Shown piece after piece: positions 10,448 to 20,583 of a stretch of 38,314 bases of DNA (position 1 is the first letter of the stretch; every line of letters starts with the position of its first letter). A program made the translations under genes and the position numbers. The DNA is from Tissierellia bacterium (GTDB lineage Bacteria > Bacillota > Clostridia > Tissierellales > Tepidimicrobiaceae): the NCBI GenBank assembly GCA_012518955.1, contig JAAYRD010000103.1:1-38314 (forward strand), written 5' to 3'. The notes below the pieces were generated by a model. It made no database searches and was not told where the DNA came from. It saw only the letters and a program-made list of their open reading frames with translations.

Positions 10448-10873
10448 TTAATTCAATATTCTTACCATTTCCATAGCATTTTCATTTTTGTTTTTTATAC
10501 GTCTATCTATTATTTTTACTATGCCCAATGAAACTGCCAAAAATAATAGCCCCACTATAAAACCATAGGTTTCAAAATTAGAAATATTAAGAGATTGAAA
10601 TAATCTCACTCCTAAGGTTATTCCTAATATTAACATAATAAAAGGGATCATATAAACAATCAATGCATATTTAATAATATTTCTAGGTTTAGCTTTGATT
10701 TCTACAAAATCTCCTTCTTTTGCATTGATTAAATTTTCCATGGACACTATTATACTAGGTGCATTGCAACCTCCCCCACAACTACTACACCCTCCGCCAC
10801 ATCCAGCAATTCTTCTCACTTCCACCTCAGCTGTATTATCTATAGTTTTACGCACATATCCTATTTGTTCCAT
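10448..10873 (-). CDS. SoxR-reducing system RseC family protein
   Basis: N-terminal Cys cluster CGGGCSSCGGGC plus two TM helices. Confidence 0.88.
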   Translation of the reverse strand: MEQIGYVRKTIDNTAEVEVRRIAGCGGGCSSCGGGCNAPSIIVSMENLINAKEGDFVEIKAKPRNIIKYALIVYMIPFIMLILGITLGVRLFQSLNISNFETYGFIVGLLFLAVSLGIVKIIDRRIKNKNENAMEMVRILN

Positions 10874-10875
10874 TA

Positions 10876-11586
10876 TTACACACCTCCAAATACCAAATCT
10901 TTTATCACTTCTGAGGCAAGGATTAGCCCCGCCACAGAAGGTACAAATGAAGTGCTTCCCGGTACTGCTTTTCTAAGACCTTCCTTCTCTAGATTGACAT
11001 TCATAGGTTTTTCCCTAGACCAAACTACTTTCAGGTTTTTTATTTGTCTTTTCCTCAATTCCTTTCTCATTACCTTAGCCAAAGGACAGGTATTCGTTTC
11101 ATATATATCCCCAACCTGAAACATAGTAGGGTTCAATTTGTTTCCTGCTCCCATGCAGGATATTATAGGGATATTTAATCTTTTAGAACTTTCAATTAAG
11201 TTGATTTTAGATGAAACCATATCTATTGCATCTACTACATAATCATAGTCTAAAGATATTAACCTTTCCCTACTATCATCAGTATATTTTTCGTCAATAG
11301 CCATTATATCAAGGGTTGGATTTATATCCAATAATCTATCCTTCATCACTTTAACCTTTGATAAACCTATGGTTTTTGAATTAGCATGAATTTGCCTATT
11401 TATATTGGTTATATCTATTATATCATAATCTATTATTACAATCTTACCCAATCCTGACCTAACTAAAGCTTCACATGCAAAAGAACCTACTCCACCTATA
11501 CCAAATACTGCAACTTTGGACTGATTAAGGATTTTCATTCCTTCTTCCCCTAGCAATAGTCCAGTTCTTGTAAATCGACTATCCAT
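10876..11586 (-). CDS. tcdA: tRNA threonylcarbamoyladenosine dehydratase (ThiF/MoeB-like)
   Basis: FGIGGVGSFACEALVRSGLGKIVIIDYD, NINRQIHA motif. Confidence 0.92.
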   Translation of the reverse strand: MDSRFTRTGLLLGEEGMKILNQSKVAVFGIGGVGSFACEALVRSGLGKIVIIDYDIIDITNINRQIHANSKTIGLSKVKVMKDRLLDINPTLDIMAIDEKYTDDSRERLISLDYDYVVDAIDMVSSKINLIESSKRLNIPIISCMGAGNKLNPTMFQVGDIYETNTCPLAKVMRKELRKRQIKNLKVVWSREKPMNVNLEKEGLRKAVPGSTSFVPSVAGLILASEVIKDLVFGGV

Positions 11587-11617
11587 TATTGTCTCCTTTC
11601 AAACATGAATATAAATA

Positions 11618-11660
11618 CTATTGGAATTGAACCAAGTATTATCCTGTTCAATTCCAATAG
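11618..11660. terminator. 15-bp inverted repeat between aspS and tcdA, likely terminator
   Basis: ctattggaattgaac/gttcaattccaatag. Confidence 0.65.
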
Positions 11661-11686
11661 TTTTCTTTACACTCATTCATAACCAA

Positions 11687-13465
11687 TTATTCTAAATCTA
11701 ATTTCAAATGAACTTCCTTCAATTGTTCTTCTCCAATCTCACCAGGCGCATCTGTTAACAGACAAGTAGCAGATTGAGTTTTGGGAAATGCTATAACATC
11801 TCTGATATTGGAACTATTGGTCAATAGCATTATTAACCTATCAAATCCATAAGCAATACCTCCATGAGGCGGGGTTCCATATTTGAATGCATCTAACAGG
11901 AAACCAAATTTATCTTGAGCCTCTTCCTCTGAAAAACCTAAGGCAACAAACATCTTTTTTTGTAAATCCGAATTGCTAATCCTAATACTACCTCCGCCTA
12001 ATTCATCTCCATTAATAACTATATCGTATGCTTTTGCTCTTACCTTTTCAGGCTCTGTTTCTAATAAATGAATGTCCTCTTCCATTGGATGAGTAAAGGG
12101 ATGATGCTTTGCCACATATCGATTTTCTTCTTCATCATATTCAAATAGTGGAAATTCTGTAATCCATATTAAATTCAATTCATCTTCATCAATTAAATTA
12201 AGTTTTCGTGCCACTTCATTTCTCAAATTGCCCAGACTATCAAAAACTATGTTTAGCTTATCAGCCACAAATAAAAGTAAATCTCCTTTTTCTCCATTCA
12301 TTGTTTCTAATATACTATTTAATTCTTCTTCCGATAAAAATTTAGCAATGGGAGAGGTTATCCCTTTTTCAGTCATCTTAATCCAAGCCAATCCTTTGGC
12401 ACCGAAATCCTTTACATAATCTTCTAATTTTGATATATCCTTTCTAGTAAATTCATCCCCATAACCTTTTACATTAATACCCTTTACACAACCTCCATTT
12501 TTTACAGTACCACTAAATACCTTAAATTCAGATTCCTCCACTATATGAGAAATGTCAACAAGCTCAAAGCCAAACCTTAGATCTGGTTTGTCTACGCCAA
12601 ACCTTTCCATAGATTCTTTATAGGTCATTCTTTTTATGGGCAATTTTATTTCTATACCTTTTAATTCTTTAAATAGTCTATACAACAACTTTTCATTCAT
12701 TTCTATTACATCCTCTACATCTACAAAGGACATTTCTATATCTATTTGGGTAAACTCCGGTTGCCTATTAGCTCTTAAATCTTCATCTCTAAAGCATTTG
12801 GTTATTTGATAATATCTATCCATTCCAGCTACCATTAGAAGCTGCTTCATAAGTTGAGGTGATTGGGGTAAAGCATAAAAATCCCCTGGATTTACTCTAC
12901 TAGGAACCAAATAATCTCTAGCACCTTCTGGAGTTGGTTTTGTCAACATTGGAGTCTCTATTTCCACAAAATCATTTTCATCCAGAAAATCTCTAACTAC
13001 CTTTGCAGCCTTATGTCTCATCTTTAATTTGTTTTGCATAGAAGGTTTTCTTAAGTCTAAATATCTATATTTTAATCTCATGGTTTCAGACACATTGTCT
13101 TCATCTTTTATATATATAGGTGGCGTTTCCGATTTGTTTAATATTCTTAGCTCTTTTGCTAATACTTCTACCTGTCCAGTTGGAATATCTTTGTTTATAG
13201 ATTGTCTCTCCCTAACCTTTCCTTTAACAGCTATTACATATTCACTTCTTATTTTCTCGGCCTTTTTAAATATCTCCTGGGAAACTATATTATCACATAC
13301 TATCTGACATATACCTGTCGTATCTCGTAAATCAATAAATATTAAAGAACCTAGATTCCTTTCCCTTTGAACCCATCCCATCAAAATCACTTCTTCGTCT
13401 ATATTGGATGTTCTCAGATTTCCACACATATGACTTCTCTTTAGATTTCCTAATTTTTCATTCAT
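11687..13465 (-). CDS. aspS: aspartyl-tRNA synthetase
   Basis: class II aaRS; GWVQRERNLGSLIFIDLRD, FRDEDLRANRQPEFTQIDIEMSF; start after GAGGAGGT. Confidence 0.97.
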   Translation of the reverse strand: MNEKLGNLKRSHMCGNLRTSNIDEEVILMGWVQRERNLGSLIFIDLRDTTGICQIVCDNIVSQEIFKKAEKIRSEYVIAVKGKVRERQSINKDIPTGQVEVLAKELRILNKSETPPIYIKDEDNVSETMRLKYRYLDLRKPSMQNKLKMRHKAAKVVRDFLDENDFVEIETPMLTKPTPEGARDYLVPSRVNPGDFYALPQSPQLMKQLLMVAGMDRYYQITKCFRDEDLRANRQPEFTQIDIEMSFVDVEDVIEMNEKLLYRLFKELKGIEIKLPIKRMTYKESMERFGVDKPDLRFGFELVDISHIVEESEFKVFSGTVKNGGCVKGINVKGYGDEFTRKDISKLEDYVKDFGAKGLAWIKMTEKGITSPIAKFLSEEELNSILETMNGEKGDLLLFVADKLNIVFDSLGNLRNEVARKLNLIDEDELNLIWITEFPLFEYDEEENRYVAKHHPFTHPMEEDIHLLETEPEKVRAKAYDIVINGDELGGGSIRISNSDLQKKMFVALGFSEEEAQDKFGFLLDAFKYGTPPHGGIAYGFDRLIMLLTNSSNIRDVIAFPKTQSATCLLTDAPGEIGEEQLKEVHLKLDLE

Positions 13466-13487
13466 ATTATACCTCCTCAAAAATAAT

Positions 13488-13712
13488 AAAACCTCTCATC
13501 TCTGAACTTCAGGGACGAGAGGTTTTCTCGCGGTGCCACCCTAATTAGGTTTCTACCTCGCTTACATATTGATAACGCAATACCTGCGAACAAATTAACT
13601 TTTGCTAACTCAGAGTTGTCTTCATTAAATATTAGCATCGGATTTCCACCTACACCGATTCTCTATATCTAAGGGATTTAATTACTATTTCTCGTCATCG
13701 TTTCCTATGTTT
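13488..13712 (-). promoter_or_regulatory. T-box leader of aspS, specifier GAC (Asp)
   Basis: minus strand AGGGTGGCACCGCG T-box motif, GAAGACAACTCTGAG specifier region, downstream terminator hairpin AAAACCTCTCGTCCC...GAGAGGTTTT. Confidence 0.93.
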
Positions 13713-13718
13713 TAAATC

Positions 13719-13747
13719 ATTATAAAATATATTTATTATAGTGTCAA
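13719..13747 (-). promoter_or_regulatory. consensus sigma-A promoter of aspS T-box leader
   Basis: minus strand TTGACA-17 bp-TATAAT. Confidence 0.85.
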
Positions 13748-13837
13748 GATTATAATAACGGGTTTTATTTATGGAGTAAATTATTGCATCCTCTTTACCA
13801 AAATCTCCTGCTTTTGGTATTATCTATTATGAAATTA

Positions 13838-13999
13838 TTAAAAATCATCATAAAAGTCTTTTATCATCTTTTTTACATAGCTTTGTGAAATATTATATTC
13901 CTCAGCTATTTCCTCCTTGTTTAATCCTAACTCTATCAATTCATATATATCATGTAAATCTACATTCTCATTATCTTTTCTATAAGGTAATTTTGACAT
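13838..13999 (-). CDS. 53-aa small HTH-like protein (MSKLPYRKDNENVDLHDIYELIELGLNKEEIAEEYNISQSYVKKMIKDFYDDF)
   Basis: ATG with AGGAGGT upstream; GLNKEEIAEEYNISQSYVKKMI looks like a helix-turn-helix; absent from ORF track. Confidence 0.75.
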   Translation of the reverse strand: MSKLPYRKDNENVDLHDIYELIELGLNKEEIAEEYNISQSYVKKMIKDFYDDF

Positions 14000-14001
14000 T
14001 C

Positions 14002-14041
14002 AAGCCACCTCCTGTATATATATTTTCCTGAAAGGTGGCTT
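14002..14041 (-). promoter_or_regulatory. hairpin sequestering the Shine-Dalgarno of the small HTH-like gene
   Basis: 9-bp perfect arms aagccacct/aggtggctt; the 3' arm in mRNA includes AGGT of the SD; no poly-U follows. Confidence 0.55.
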
Positions 14042-14049
14042 TTAATTCC

Positions 14050-14670
14050 CTATTTTAAAAATGGATTATTATCCTTTTCTCCTTTAATCGTTGATGATAC
14101 TCCATGACCTGGATATACTAAAGTTTCATCTGGATATATTAACAACTTATCTTTTATAGAGTTTATTATATCTTCAAAGGATCCACCTGGAAAATCCGTT
14201 CTACCAATGGATCCGGCGAATAAAGTGTCTCCAGTAAATAAACAATTTTCAATATTTATTGTTATGCCTCCTGGAGTGTGACCTGGAGTATGAATTATCT
14301 TTCCAATCAATCCTCCAAATTCAATTCTATCTCCTTCTTCTAGTAATATATCTGCTACAACCTCTACAGCACCCATAGCCATAGTACTGGAAAAGTTCCT
14401 ATCACTATCTTCCAATATGTCCTTATCTTTTTTATGAATTGCAACGGGTATATTAAAACGATCTTTTATTGCTTCAACACCAGCAATATGATCTCCATGA
14501 CCATGTGTAAGGATTATATACTTAGCATCTAGTCCTAATTCTTCCACTTTAGCTATAATATCATCAGCATCTCCACCTGGATCAATAATAATAGCTTCCC
14601 TATTATTCTCTTCATATACTAAATAACAATTTGCGGCATATACTCCTGCTGGCATTTTTATAACCTTCAA
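14050..14670 (-). CDS. MBL-fold metallo-hydrolase (glyoxalase II-like)
   Basis: THGHGDHIAG, HTPGHTPGG, YPGHG motifs. Confidence 0.93.
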   Translation of the reverse strand: MKVIKMPAGVYAANCYLVYEENNREAIIIDPGGDADDIIAKVEELGLDAKYIILTHGHGDHIAGVEAIKDRFNIPVAIHKKDKDILEDSDRNFSSTMAMGAVEVVADILLEEGDRIEFGGLIGKIIHTPGHTPGGITINIENCLFTGDTLFAGSIGRTDFPGGSFEDIINSIKDKLLIYPDETLVYPGHGVSSTIKGEKDNNPFLK

Positions 14671-14681
14671 TACAATCCCTC

Positions 14682-15131
14682 CTAAAATACTTTTTTACTA
14701 TCTATTAATATGGTTACTGGTCCTTGATTTGTAAGTCTAACCTCCATATCCGCGCCAAATATACCCTTCTCTGTTTTTATTCCTTTTTCCTTACACTTTT
14801 TTATAAATTGTTCATACATATTTTCTGCAATCTTTGGATCAGCAGATGTAGAAAAACTTGGTCTTCTACCTTTTCTAACATCTCCATATAATGTAAATTG
14901 AGATACAATCAAAAGCTCCCCTTGAATATCCTCTAAAGATAAATTCATTTTGCCATTCTCATCTTCAAATATTCTTAAACCTAGAATTTTTCCTACCATA
15001 TATTCTAAATCATCATTATTATCTTCTTCGCCTACACCTAGAAATACTAATAAACCCTTGTCTATCTCTCCTACTATATTTCCATCTACCTTAACATTAG
15101 CCTCTGATACTCTCTGTACTACAGCCCTCAT
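14682..15131 (-). CDS. dtd: D-aminoacyl-tRNA deacylase
   Basis: [41 protein letters not shown]. Confidence 0.97.
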   Translation of the reverse strand: MRAVVQRVSEANVKVDGNIVGEIDKGLLVFLGVGEEDNNDDLEYMVGKILGLRIFEDENGKMNLSLEDIQGELLIVSQFTLYGDVRKGRRPSFSTSADPKIAENMYEQFIKKCKEKGIKTEKGIFGADMEVRLTNQGPVTILIDSKKVF

Positions 15132-15152
15132 CCATATCGTCCTTTCCTCAAA

Positions 15153-17327
15153 CTATATAGTAACCCTATATATATCTATAATGTTTTTCAACTTTTTAAC
15201 TTTTTTCATTAATTCTTTCAATTGATCAATATTTTTAATCTCCAAAGTTATATTTATTATGACAGCCTTATCCTTATTGGTTCGTGCATTTAAGGATAAT
15301 AGACCTAGATTGGAATCGGTAATCTTTTGAGTAATTTCCGTAAGTAAACCTGGCCTATCTACTGCCTTTATCTGTATCTCAGCAGGGTATTCTGCTTTTT
15401 CATTAATATCCCAATGAACCTCCATAAATCTCTCAGGAGTATCTACATTTGTGATATTGGGACAATCCTTCCTATGAACGGATACGCCTCGACCCCTAGT
15501 AATATATCCAACTATCTCATCCCCAGGAACTGGATTACAACATTTAGAAAACCTCACCTTTATATTATCTAATCCTTCTATACTTATCCCTTGAGTGAAT
15601 GTTTTCTCTCTATTTTGAGAAGACTGCTCTTTAATTCTAGTCTCGATGCTAGGTTTTCCATCTACATTCTTATAATGTTCTCTATGAAACTCTTTTAATC
15701 TAGGCATTACTTGAGAAAAATTAATACTACCAAATCCTAAGCCAGCATATAGATCATCTGAATTGTTTAAACTTAATCTAGTTGCAATAGTTTTCAACCA
15801 GTCTTCTTTTAACATTTCAGTTAATTTATATCCTTGTCTTTTGATCTCCTTTTCTAACATTTCTTTTCCTTTGTTTATATTTAAGTCCCTTTCCTCACGC
15901 CTAAACCATTGTCTTATTTTATTTTTAGCCTGGCTACTCTTAACCATCTTTATCCAGTCCCTACTTGGACCATTGCTATTAGCTGAGGTTAATATCTCTA
16001 CTATATTACCATTTTTAAGCTTATAATCTAAAGGAACTATTCTCCCATTAACCTTTGCTCCCACACAATTATTACCAACAGCCGTATGAACTTTATAAGC
16101 AAAATCTACAGGAGTAGAACCATTAGGTAGGTTAATTACATCTCCCATGGGTGTGAAAACAAAAACCTCATCTGTAAATAAGTCGATCTTTAGGGTTTCC
16201 ATAAAATCCTTAGGGTCCTTTAAATCCTTCTGCCATTCCAACAATTGTCCCAGCCAAGCCAATTTCTCATCAAAATTATCCGCTTTTATGTTTCCCTCTT
16301 TATACTTCCAATGAGCAGCAATACCGTATTCCGCCGTTTTATGCATGTCCCAGGTTCTTATCTGAACTTCAAATATCTCTCCCTCTGGTCCAATTACCGT
16401 AGTATGAAGGGATTGGTACATGTTGGGCTTGGGCATAGCTATATAATCCTTAAATCTACCAGGAATTGGTTTCCACATAGTATGAACAGTTCCCAAAGTT
16501 CCATAACAATCCTTAACCGAATCCACAATAACCCTTATAGCTGTTAAGTCAAATATTTGCTCAAAATTTTTATTTTGATAAACCATCTTTTTGTATATAC
16601 TATAAAAACTCTTTGGTCTACCACTAATATCCCTTGAAATATTTAACTCCCCTAGCTTTTCATCTAACTGATTTATTATCAACTGAATATAGGCTTCCCG
16701 TTCTTTTCTTCGTTTAGAAACCTTGTCAACTAAATCATAGTATCCTTCTGGATCCATGTACCTTAAGGATAGATCTTCTAATTCCCATTTGATCCTAGAC
16801 ATTCCCAACCTATGGGCTAGAGGGGTATAGATTTCTAAAGTTTCTAAAGCCTTTTCTATTTTCTTTGCTTCACTCATATACTCTAAAGTCCTCATATTAT
16901 GAAGTCTATCCGCTAGTTTTATAATAATAACCCTGATATCCTTTGCCATCGCTACTACCATTTTTCTTAAATTTTCAGCTTGATTTTCCTGTTTAGTTTT
17001 ATACTGTAGCTTTTTTAGCTTTGTTACCCCTTCAACTAAATCCGCTACTTCTTTATTAAACTCTAGTACTATATCCTCGTAGGTAACATTAGTATCCTCT
17101 ATTACATCATGGAGCAAACCTGCAATAATGGTTGTAACATCCATATTCAAATCGGCCAATATCATAGCTACATTGAATGGATGTACAAAATACTTCTCTC
17201 CTGAATTTCTAAACTGACCTTCATGAGCAGATTCAGCAAATGTATATGCTTTTATAACTTGCCCCATATCAGCTTGTGGATTATATTGTTCAATTTTTAA
17301 TAATAAGTTTTCTATCATAGGACTCAC
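15153..17327 (-). CDS. relA: bifunctional (p)ppGpp synthetase/hydrolase
   Basis: HD (HDVIEDT), RelA/SpoT synthetase (KPNMYQSLHTTVIGP), TGS and ACT domains. Confidence 0.96.
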   Translation of the reverse strand: MSPMIENLLLKIEQYNPQADMGQVIKAYTFAESAHEGQFRNSGEKYFVHPFNVAMILADLNMDVTTIIAGLLHDVIEDTNVTYEDIVLEFNKEVADLVEGVTKLKKLQYKTKQENQAENLRKMVVAMAKDIRVIIIKLADRLHNMRTLEYMSEAKKIEKALETLEIYTPLAHRLGMSRIKWELEDLSLRYMDPEGYYDLVDKVSKRRKEREAYIQLIINQLDEKLGELNISRDISGRPKSFYSIYKKMVYQNKNFEQIFDLTAIRVIVDSVKDCYGTLGTVHTMWKPIPGRFKDYIAMPKPNMYQSLHTTVIGPEGEIFEVQIRTWDMHKTAEYGIAAHWKYKEGNIKADNFDEKLAWLGQLLEWQKDLKDPKDFMETLKIDLFTDEVFVFTPMGDVINLPNGSTPVDFAYKVHTAVGNNCVGAKVNGRIVPLDYKLKNGNIVEILTSANSNGPSRDWIKMVKSSQAKNKIRQWFRREERDLNINKGKEMLEKEIKRQGYKLTEMLKEDWLKTIATRLSLNNSDDLYAGLGFGSINFSQVMPRLKEFHREHYKNVDGKPSIETRIKEQSSQNREKTFTQGISIEGLDNIKVRFSKCCNPVPGDEIVGYITRGRGVSVHRKDCPNITNVDTPERFMEVHWDINEKAEYPAEIQIKAVDRPGLLTEITQKITDSNLGLLSLNARTNKDKAVIINITLEIKNIDQLKELMKKVKKLKNIIDIYRVTI

Positions 17328-17444
17328 CCGCTCATGTAATCTATTTTATATTTATAGTTAAATTATTCAACTCTTTTTATAACAAAATATTATAAAATTA
17401 AGATTATTTTATCGTATTTAATAATATTGTCAAATTAATTGTAA

Positions 17445-19214
17445 TTATCTATAATTTTGCACTACAATTTGCAGATTCCTATTGCCCATATATTCATTTA
17501 TTGTAGGCATATATACAAGGTCTAATCTAACTTTATTTTCTACTCCCTTGTACATTTTAAACATTTCTTCTTTTCCAAACTTTTTGATCATCATATTGTT
17601 AAAATCCTCTATATTTCCAAAATAAATTCCTTCTATGCTCCCTCTATTTTTTGTTGTAAGTATTAATTTCAATACATTTCTATTCTCACCTAATATAAAA
17701 GCCCTTCTAACCGGAATGTTTTTTTCAGCAAATAGGGGTTTAGAATTTCCCTTTCCAAAGGGTTCCAATAACTGTAATTCTTCTATCAATTTAAAATTAA
17801 TAAAATCCAATGGGACATGTGCATCTATGTAAACCTTCGGCAATAATTCATCTTCTGTCAAGCTGTTTTGATCGTTTAACCGCCTATTTAGCTCATCTAT
17901 ATGAGATATATCTAAAGATAATCCGGCAGCCATAGGATGACCTCCAAATCTATCCAATATATCCTCACATTTGGATATTTCACCAAACATATTATATTCC
18001 TCTATAGATCTACCAGAGCCCTTGGCCATATCCCTATCCTTGGACCTAGTCAATACTATGGTAGGCCTATAATATTTATCCTTAACCCTACCTGCAATAA
18101 TTCCAGCTATACTTTCATGTATATCTGGCTCATATACCACTATTACCTTCGAATCCTTAAGATTCCTCGATTCCACCTGTTGAATTACCTTTTCATATCC
18201 TTTGGTAGTCATTGCCTTTCTCTCTTCATTAAGTTTATGGAGCCTATTTGCATATTTTTCCGCTTTTTCAAAATCCTCTGTTAAAAAAAGCTCTACAGCT
18301 ATCTCTGCACTATCTAATCTACCAGATGAGTTGACACACGGTCCTAATACAAAGCCTAAGGAGTAGGTATTTATTACCTTACCTTCTAAACCAGTTGCCT
18401 TAATTAAAGCCTTTAGACCTAAATTTTCAGTATTATTAATTCTTTTTAAGCCTTCTTTAACTATTATTCTATTTTCATCTATTAAATCAACAACGTCGCA
18501 AACCGTACCCATAGCTACATACTCTAGCATTTCATAGGACTCTCTTATATTGATGTCCATTTCATCGTAAAGAACTTGTATAAACTTAAAAGCTACTCCA
18601 GCACCACATAGCTCTTTAAATGGATAGTTACAGTCTAGTCTTTTAGGATTTATAATAGCATCTGCCTCTGGTAATTTGTACTCCTTATTACCATCTTCAC
18701 CTTCAACATAAGGTATATCATGATGATCTGTTATTATAACCTTTATTCCCAATTCCTTTGCAAGTTTAACAGGCTCAAATGCAGATATTCCATTATCGCA
18801 AGTTATTATGATTTGAATCCCATCATCTTTAGCCTCTTCAACGATTTTTTCATTTATCCCATATCCATCTCTAATTCTATGAGGGATTACATAATCCACA
18901 TTAGCTCCACATCTCTTTAGCCCCTTATATAGGGTTAATATAGCTGAGTTTCCATCTTGATCATAATCTCCTACAATTCTTATCTTGTGACCTTTATTAA
19001 TGCCTTTCCTTATAATATTAACTCCTAATTCTATATCTTTCATCAGCCTAGGATTATGGAGTTTAGTTAAACTTGGGTTAATATAACTATCCATCAGCTT
19101 ATAATCCATAATATTTCTATTCACCATAATCTTAGATAATAACTTGCTTATTCCAAAAGTTCTGGATATTTTATCTAAATCTGCCTTAACATTTCTTAGA
19201 AACCATTTCTCCAA
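17445..19214 (-). CDS. recJ: single-stranded-DNA-specific exonuclease RecJ
   Basis: DHH motifs (VGDYDQDG, DHHDIP), GGHPMAAG motif. Confidence 0.95.
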   Translation of the reverse strand: MEKWFLRNVKADLDKISRTFGISKLLSKIMVNRNIMDYKLMDSYINPSLTKLHNPRLMKDIELGVNIIRKGINKGHKIRIVGDYDQDGNSAILTLYKGLKRCGANVDYVIPHRIRDGYGINEKIVEEAKDDGIQIIITCDNGISAFEPVKLAKELGIKVIITDHHDIPYVEGEDGNKEYKLPEADAIINPKRLDCNYPFKELCGAGVAFKFIQVLYDEMDINIRESYEMLEYVAMGTVCDVVDLIDENRIIVKEGLKRINNTENLGLKALIKATGLEGKVINTYSLGFVLGPCVNSSGRLDSAEIAVELFLTEDFEKAEKYANRLHKLNEERKAMTTKGYEKVIQQVESRNLKDSKVIVVYEPDIHESIAGIIAGRVKDKYYRPTIVLTRSKDRDMAKGSGRSIEEYNMFGEISKCEDILDRFGGHPMAAGLSLDISHIDELNRRLNDQNSLTEDELLPKVYIDAHVPLDFINFKLIEELQLLEPFGKGNSKPLFAEKNIPVRRAFILGENRNVLKLILTTKNRGSIEGIYFGNIEDFNNMMIKKFGKEEMFKMYKGVENKVRLDLVYMPTINEYMGNRNLQIVVQNYR

Positions 19215-19247
19215 ATACTATTCACTCCTATTAAATCCTATATTAGT

Positions 19248-19607
19248 TTAGTCATCTCCTAGATCCATGTTATCATCGACAATATGATCTGTCTTAACCT
19301 TACTAGATATGTTTTGTTCTTGATCTTCTTTGTCTTCTAACAATAATTGTAAATCATTTCTTTCTTTTTCAATTACATCGATTTTTTTAATTAGTTCCTT
19401 GATCTCTTTTCTAAATTTTAGATTTTTTACTATTCCTAAAATAGACACAGTTACTGCTCCTAATATAGATGATGTAAATATTATAATTGCTTGTGAAACC
19501 TCAACCTTTGTAAATATAAAATCGATTAATACCTTGTCCCCATTTTTCAAGGCAAATATAGCAACGATAGTTGCAAAAACCAATGACCCAATAAATCCCT
19601 TTTCCAC
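19248..19607 (-). CDS. LapA-domain small membrane protein
   Basis: two TM helices and coiled-coil tail; adjacent to recJ/secF. Confidence 0.8.
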   Translation of the reverse strand: MEKGFIGSLVFATIVAIFALKNGDKVLIDFIFTKVEVSQAIIIFTSSILGAVTVSILGIVKNLKFRKEIKELIKKIDVIEKERNDLQLLLEDKEDQEQNISSKVKTDHIVDDNMDLGDD

Positions 19608-19680
19608 AAAACCCCTCCTTCATACAAAATCTAACTCTATTTTATTAGATATCTACCCAAAATTAAAGGATAATTACATA

Positions 19681-19700
19681 AAACTGCCAAAGGGCAGTTT
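19681..19700 (-). terminator. hairpin at secF 3' end
   Basis: aaactgcc/ggcagttt. Confidence 0.55.
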
Positions 19701-20572
19701 TATGCTTTTCTAGTATTCAAATTTTCTCTACTCTTCAACCCATACCATATTGGACTGGCAATAAATAAAGAGGAATAAGTTCCTGAAATTATACCAAAAA
19801 TTAAAGGTAAAGCTAATACCTTTACATCTTCAACTCCTATTATATAAAGAACTACCACAGCTATCAAAGTAGTCAAGGAAGTATTTATAGTTCGTGTTAA
19901 GGATTTCTTTATACTATGATTTATGGTATCTTCAACTGATTGTCTAGGATTTAACCTGGTCTCTTCCCTGATTCTATCAAATATTACTATGGTATCATTG
20001 ATTGAATATCCTAATATAGTAAGTATAGCTGCAATAAAGGCACTATTAGCTGGTATTCTGAAAATTGCATATGCTGATAACATTACCAATACATCATGAA
20101 GCAAAGCAATAATAGCAGCTATGGCAAACTTCAATTCAAATCTCCATGTTATATATATTAACATCCCTAATGCAGCAAGAAGAGATGATATAAGCGCCTT
20201 TTTCTTTATCTCATTCCCCATAGTTGATTCAAATTTTTCAGATTGAAATTCCTTTTCTTTTATATCGTATTTATCCATAAACTTATCTATTATCTCATTG
20301 ATTTCATTATTATTAAAATCTTTATTACTTTTAATTATAATTTCATCCTTCGTCTTCCCTACATGAACAATACCAGCATCTTTATCATATTGATTCATTA
20401 CTTCTCTAGCCTCTTCTACAGTCAATACCTTTCCGATTTTTATTTGTATAGATGTTCCACCTGTAAAATCAATTCCATAATTTAAACCTTTTGTAGCCAT
20501 CATTACTAAACCTATAATGATGATTATTAAAGAAATACAGTAGAATATCTTCCTATTTTTAATAGTATTCAT
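19700..20572 (-). CDS. secF: protein translocase subunit SecF
   Basis: GIDFTGGTSIQI; ILGYSINDTIVIFDRIREE. Confidence 0.96.
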   Translation of the reverse strand: MNTIKNRKIFYCISLIIIIIGLVMMATKGLNYGIDFTGGTSIQIKIGKVLTVEEAREVMNQYDKDAGIVHVGKTKDEIIIKSNKDFNNNEINEIIDKFMDKYDIKEKEFQSEKFESTMGNEIKKKALISSLLAALGMLIYITWRFELKFAIAAIIALLHDVLVMLSAYAIFRIPANSAFIAAILTILGYSINDTIVIFDRIREETRLNPRQSVEDTINHSIKKSLTRTINTSLTTLIAVVVLYIIGVEDVKVLALPLIFGIISGTYSSLFIASPIWYGLKSRENLNTRKA

Positions 20573-20583
20573 ATTTACACCCC

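Noticed and set aside
10695-11119. Plus-strand ORFs opposite RseC-like and tcdA genes
   Set aside because: Antisense shadows of well-supported minus-strand genes, with no supported start signals.
13796-13819. taccaaaa/ttttggta hairpin between the small HTH gene and the aspS T-box promoter
   Set aside because: Possible terminator but weak AT stem without a clear U tract; not called.
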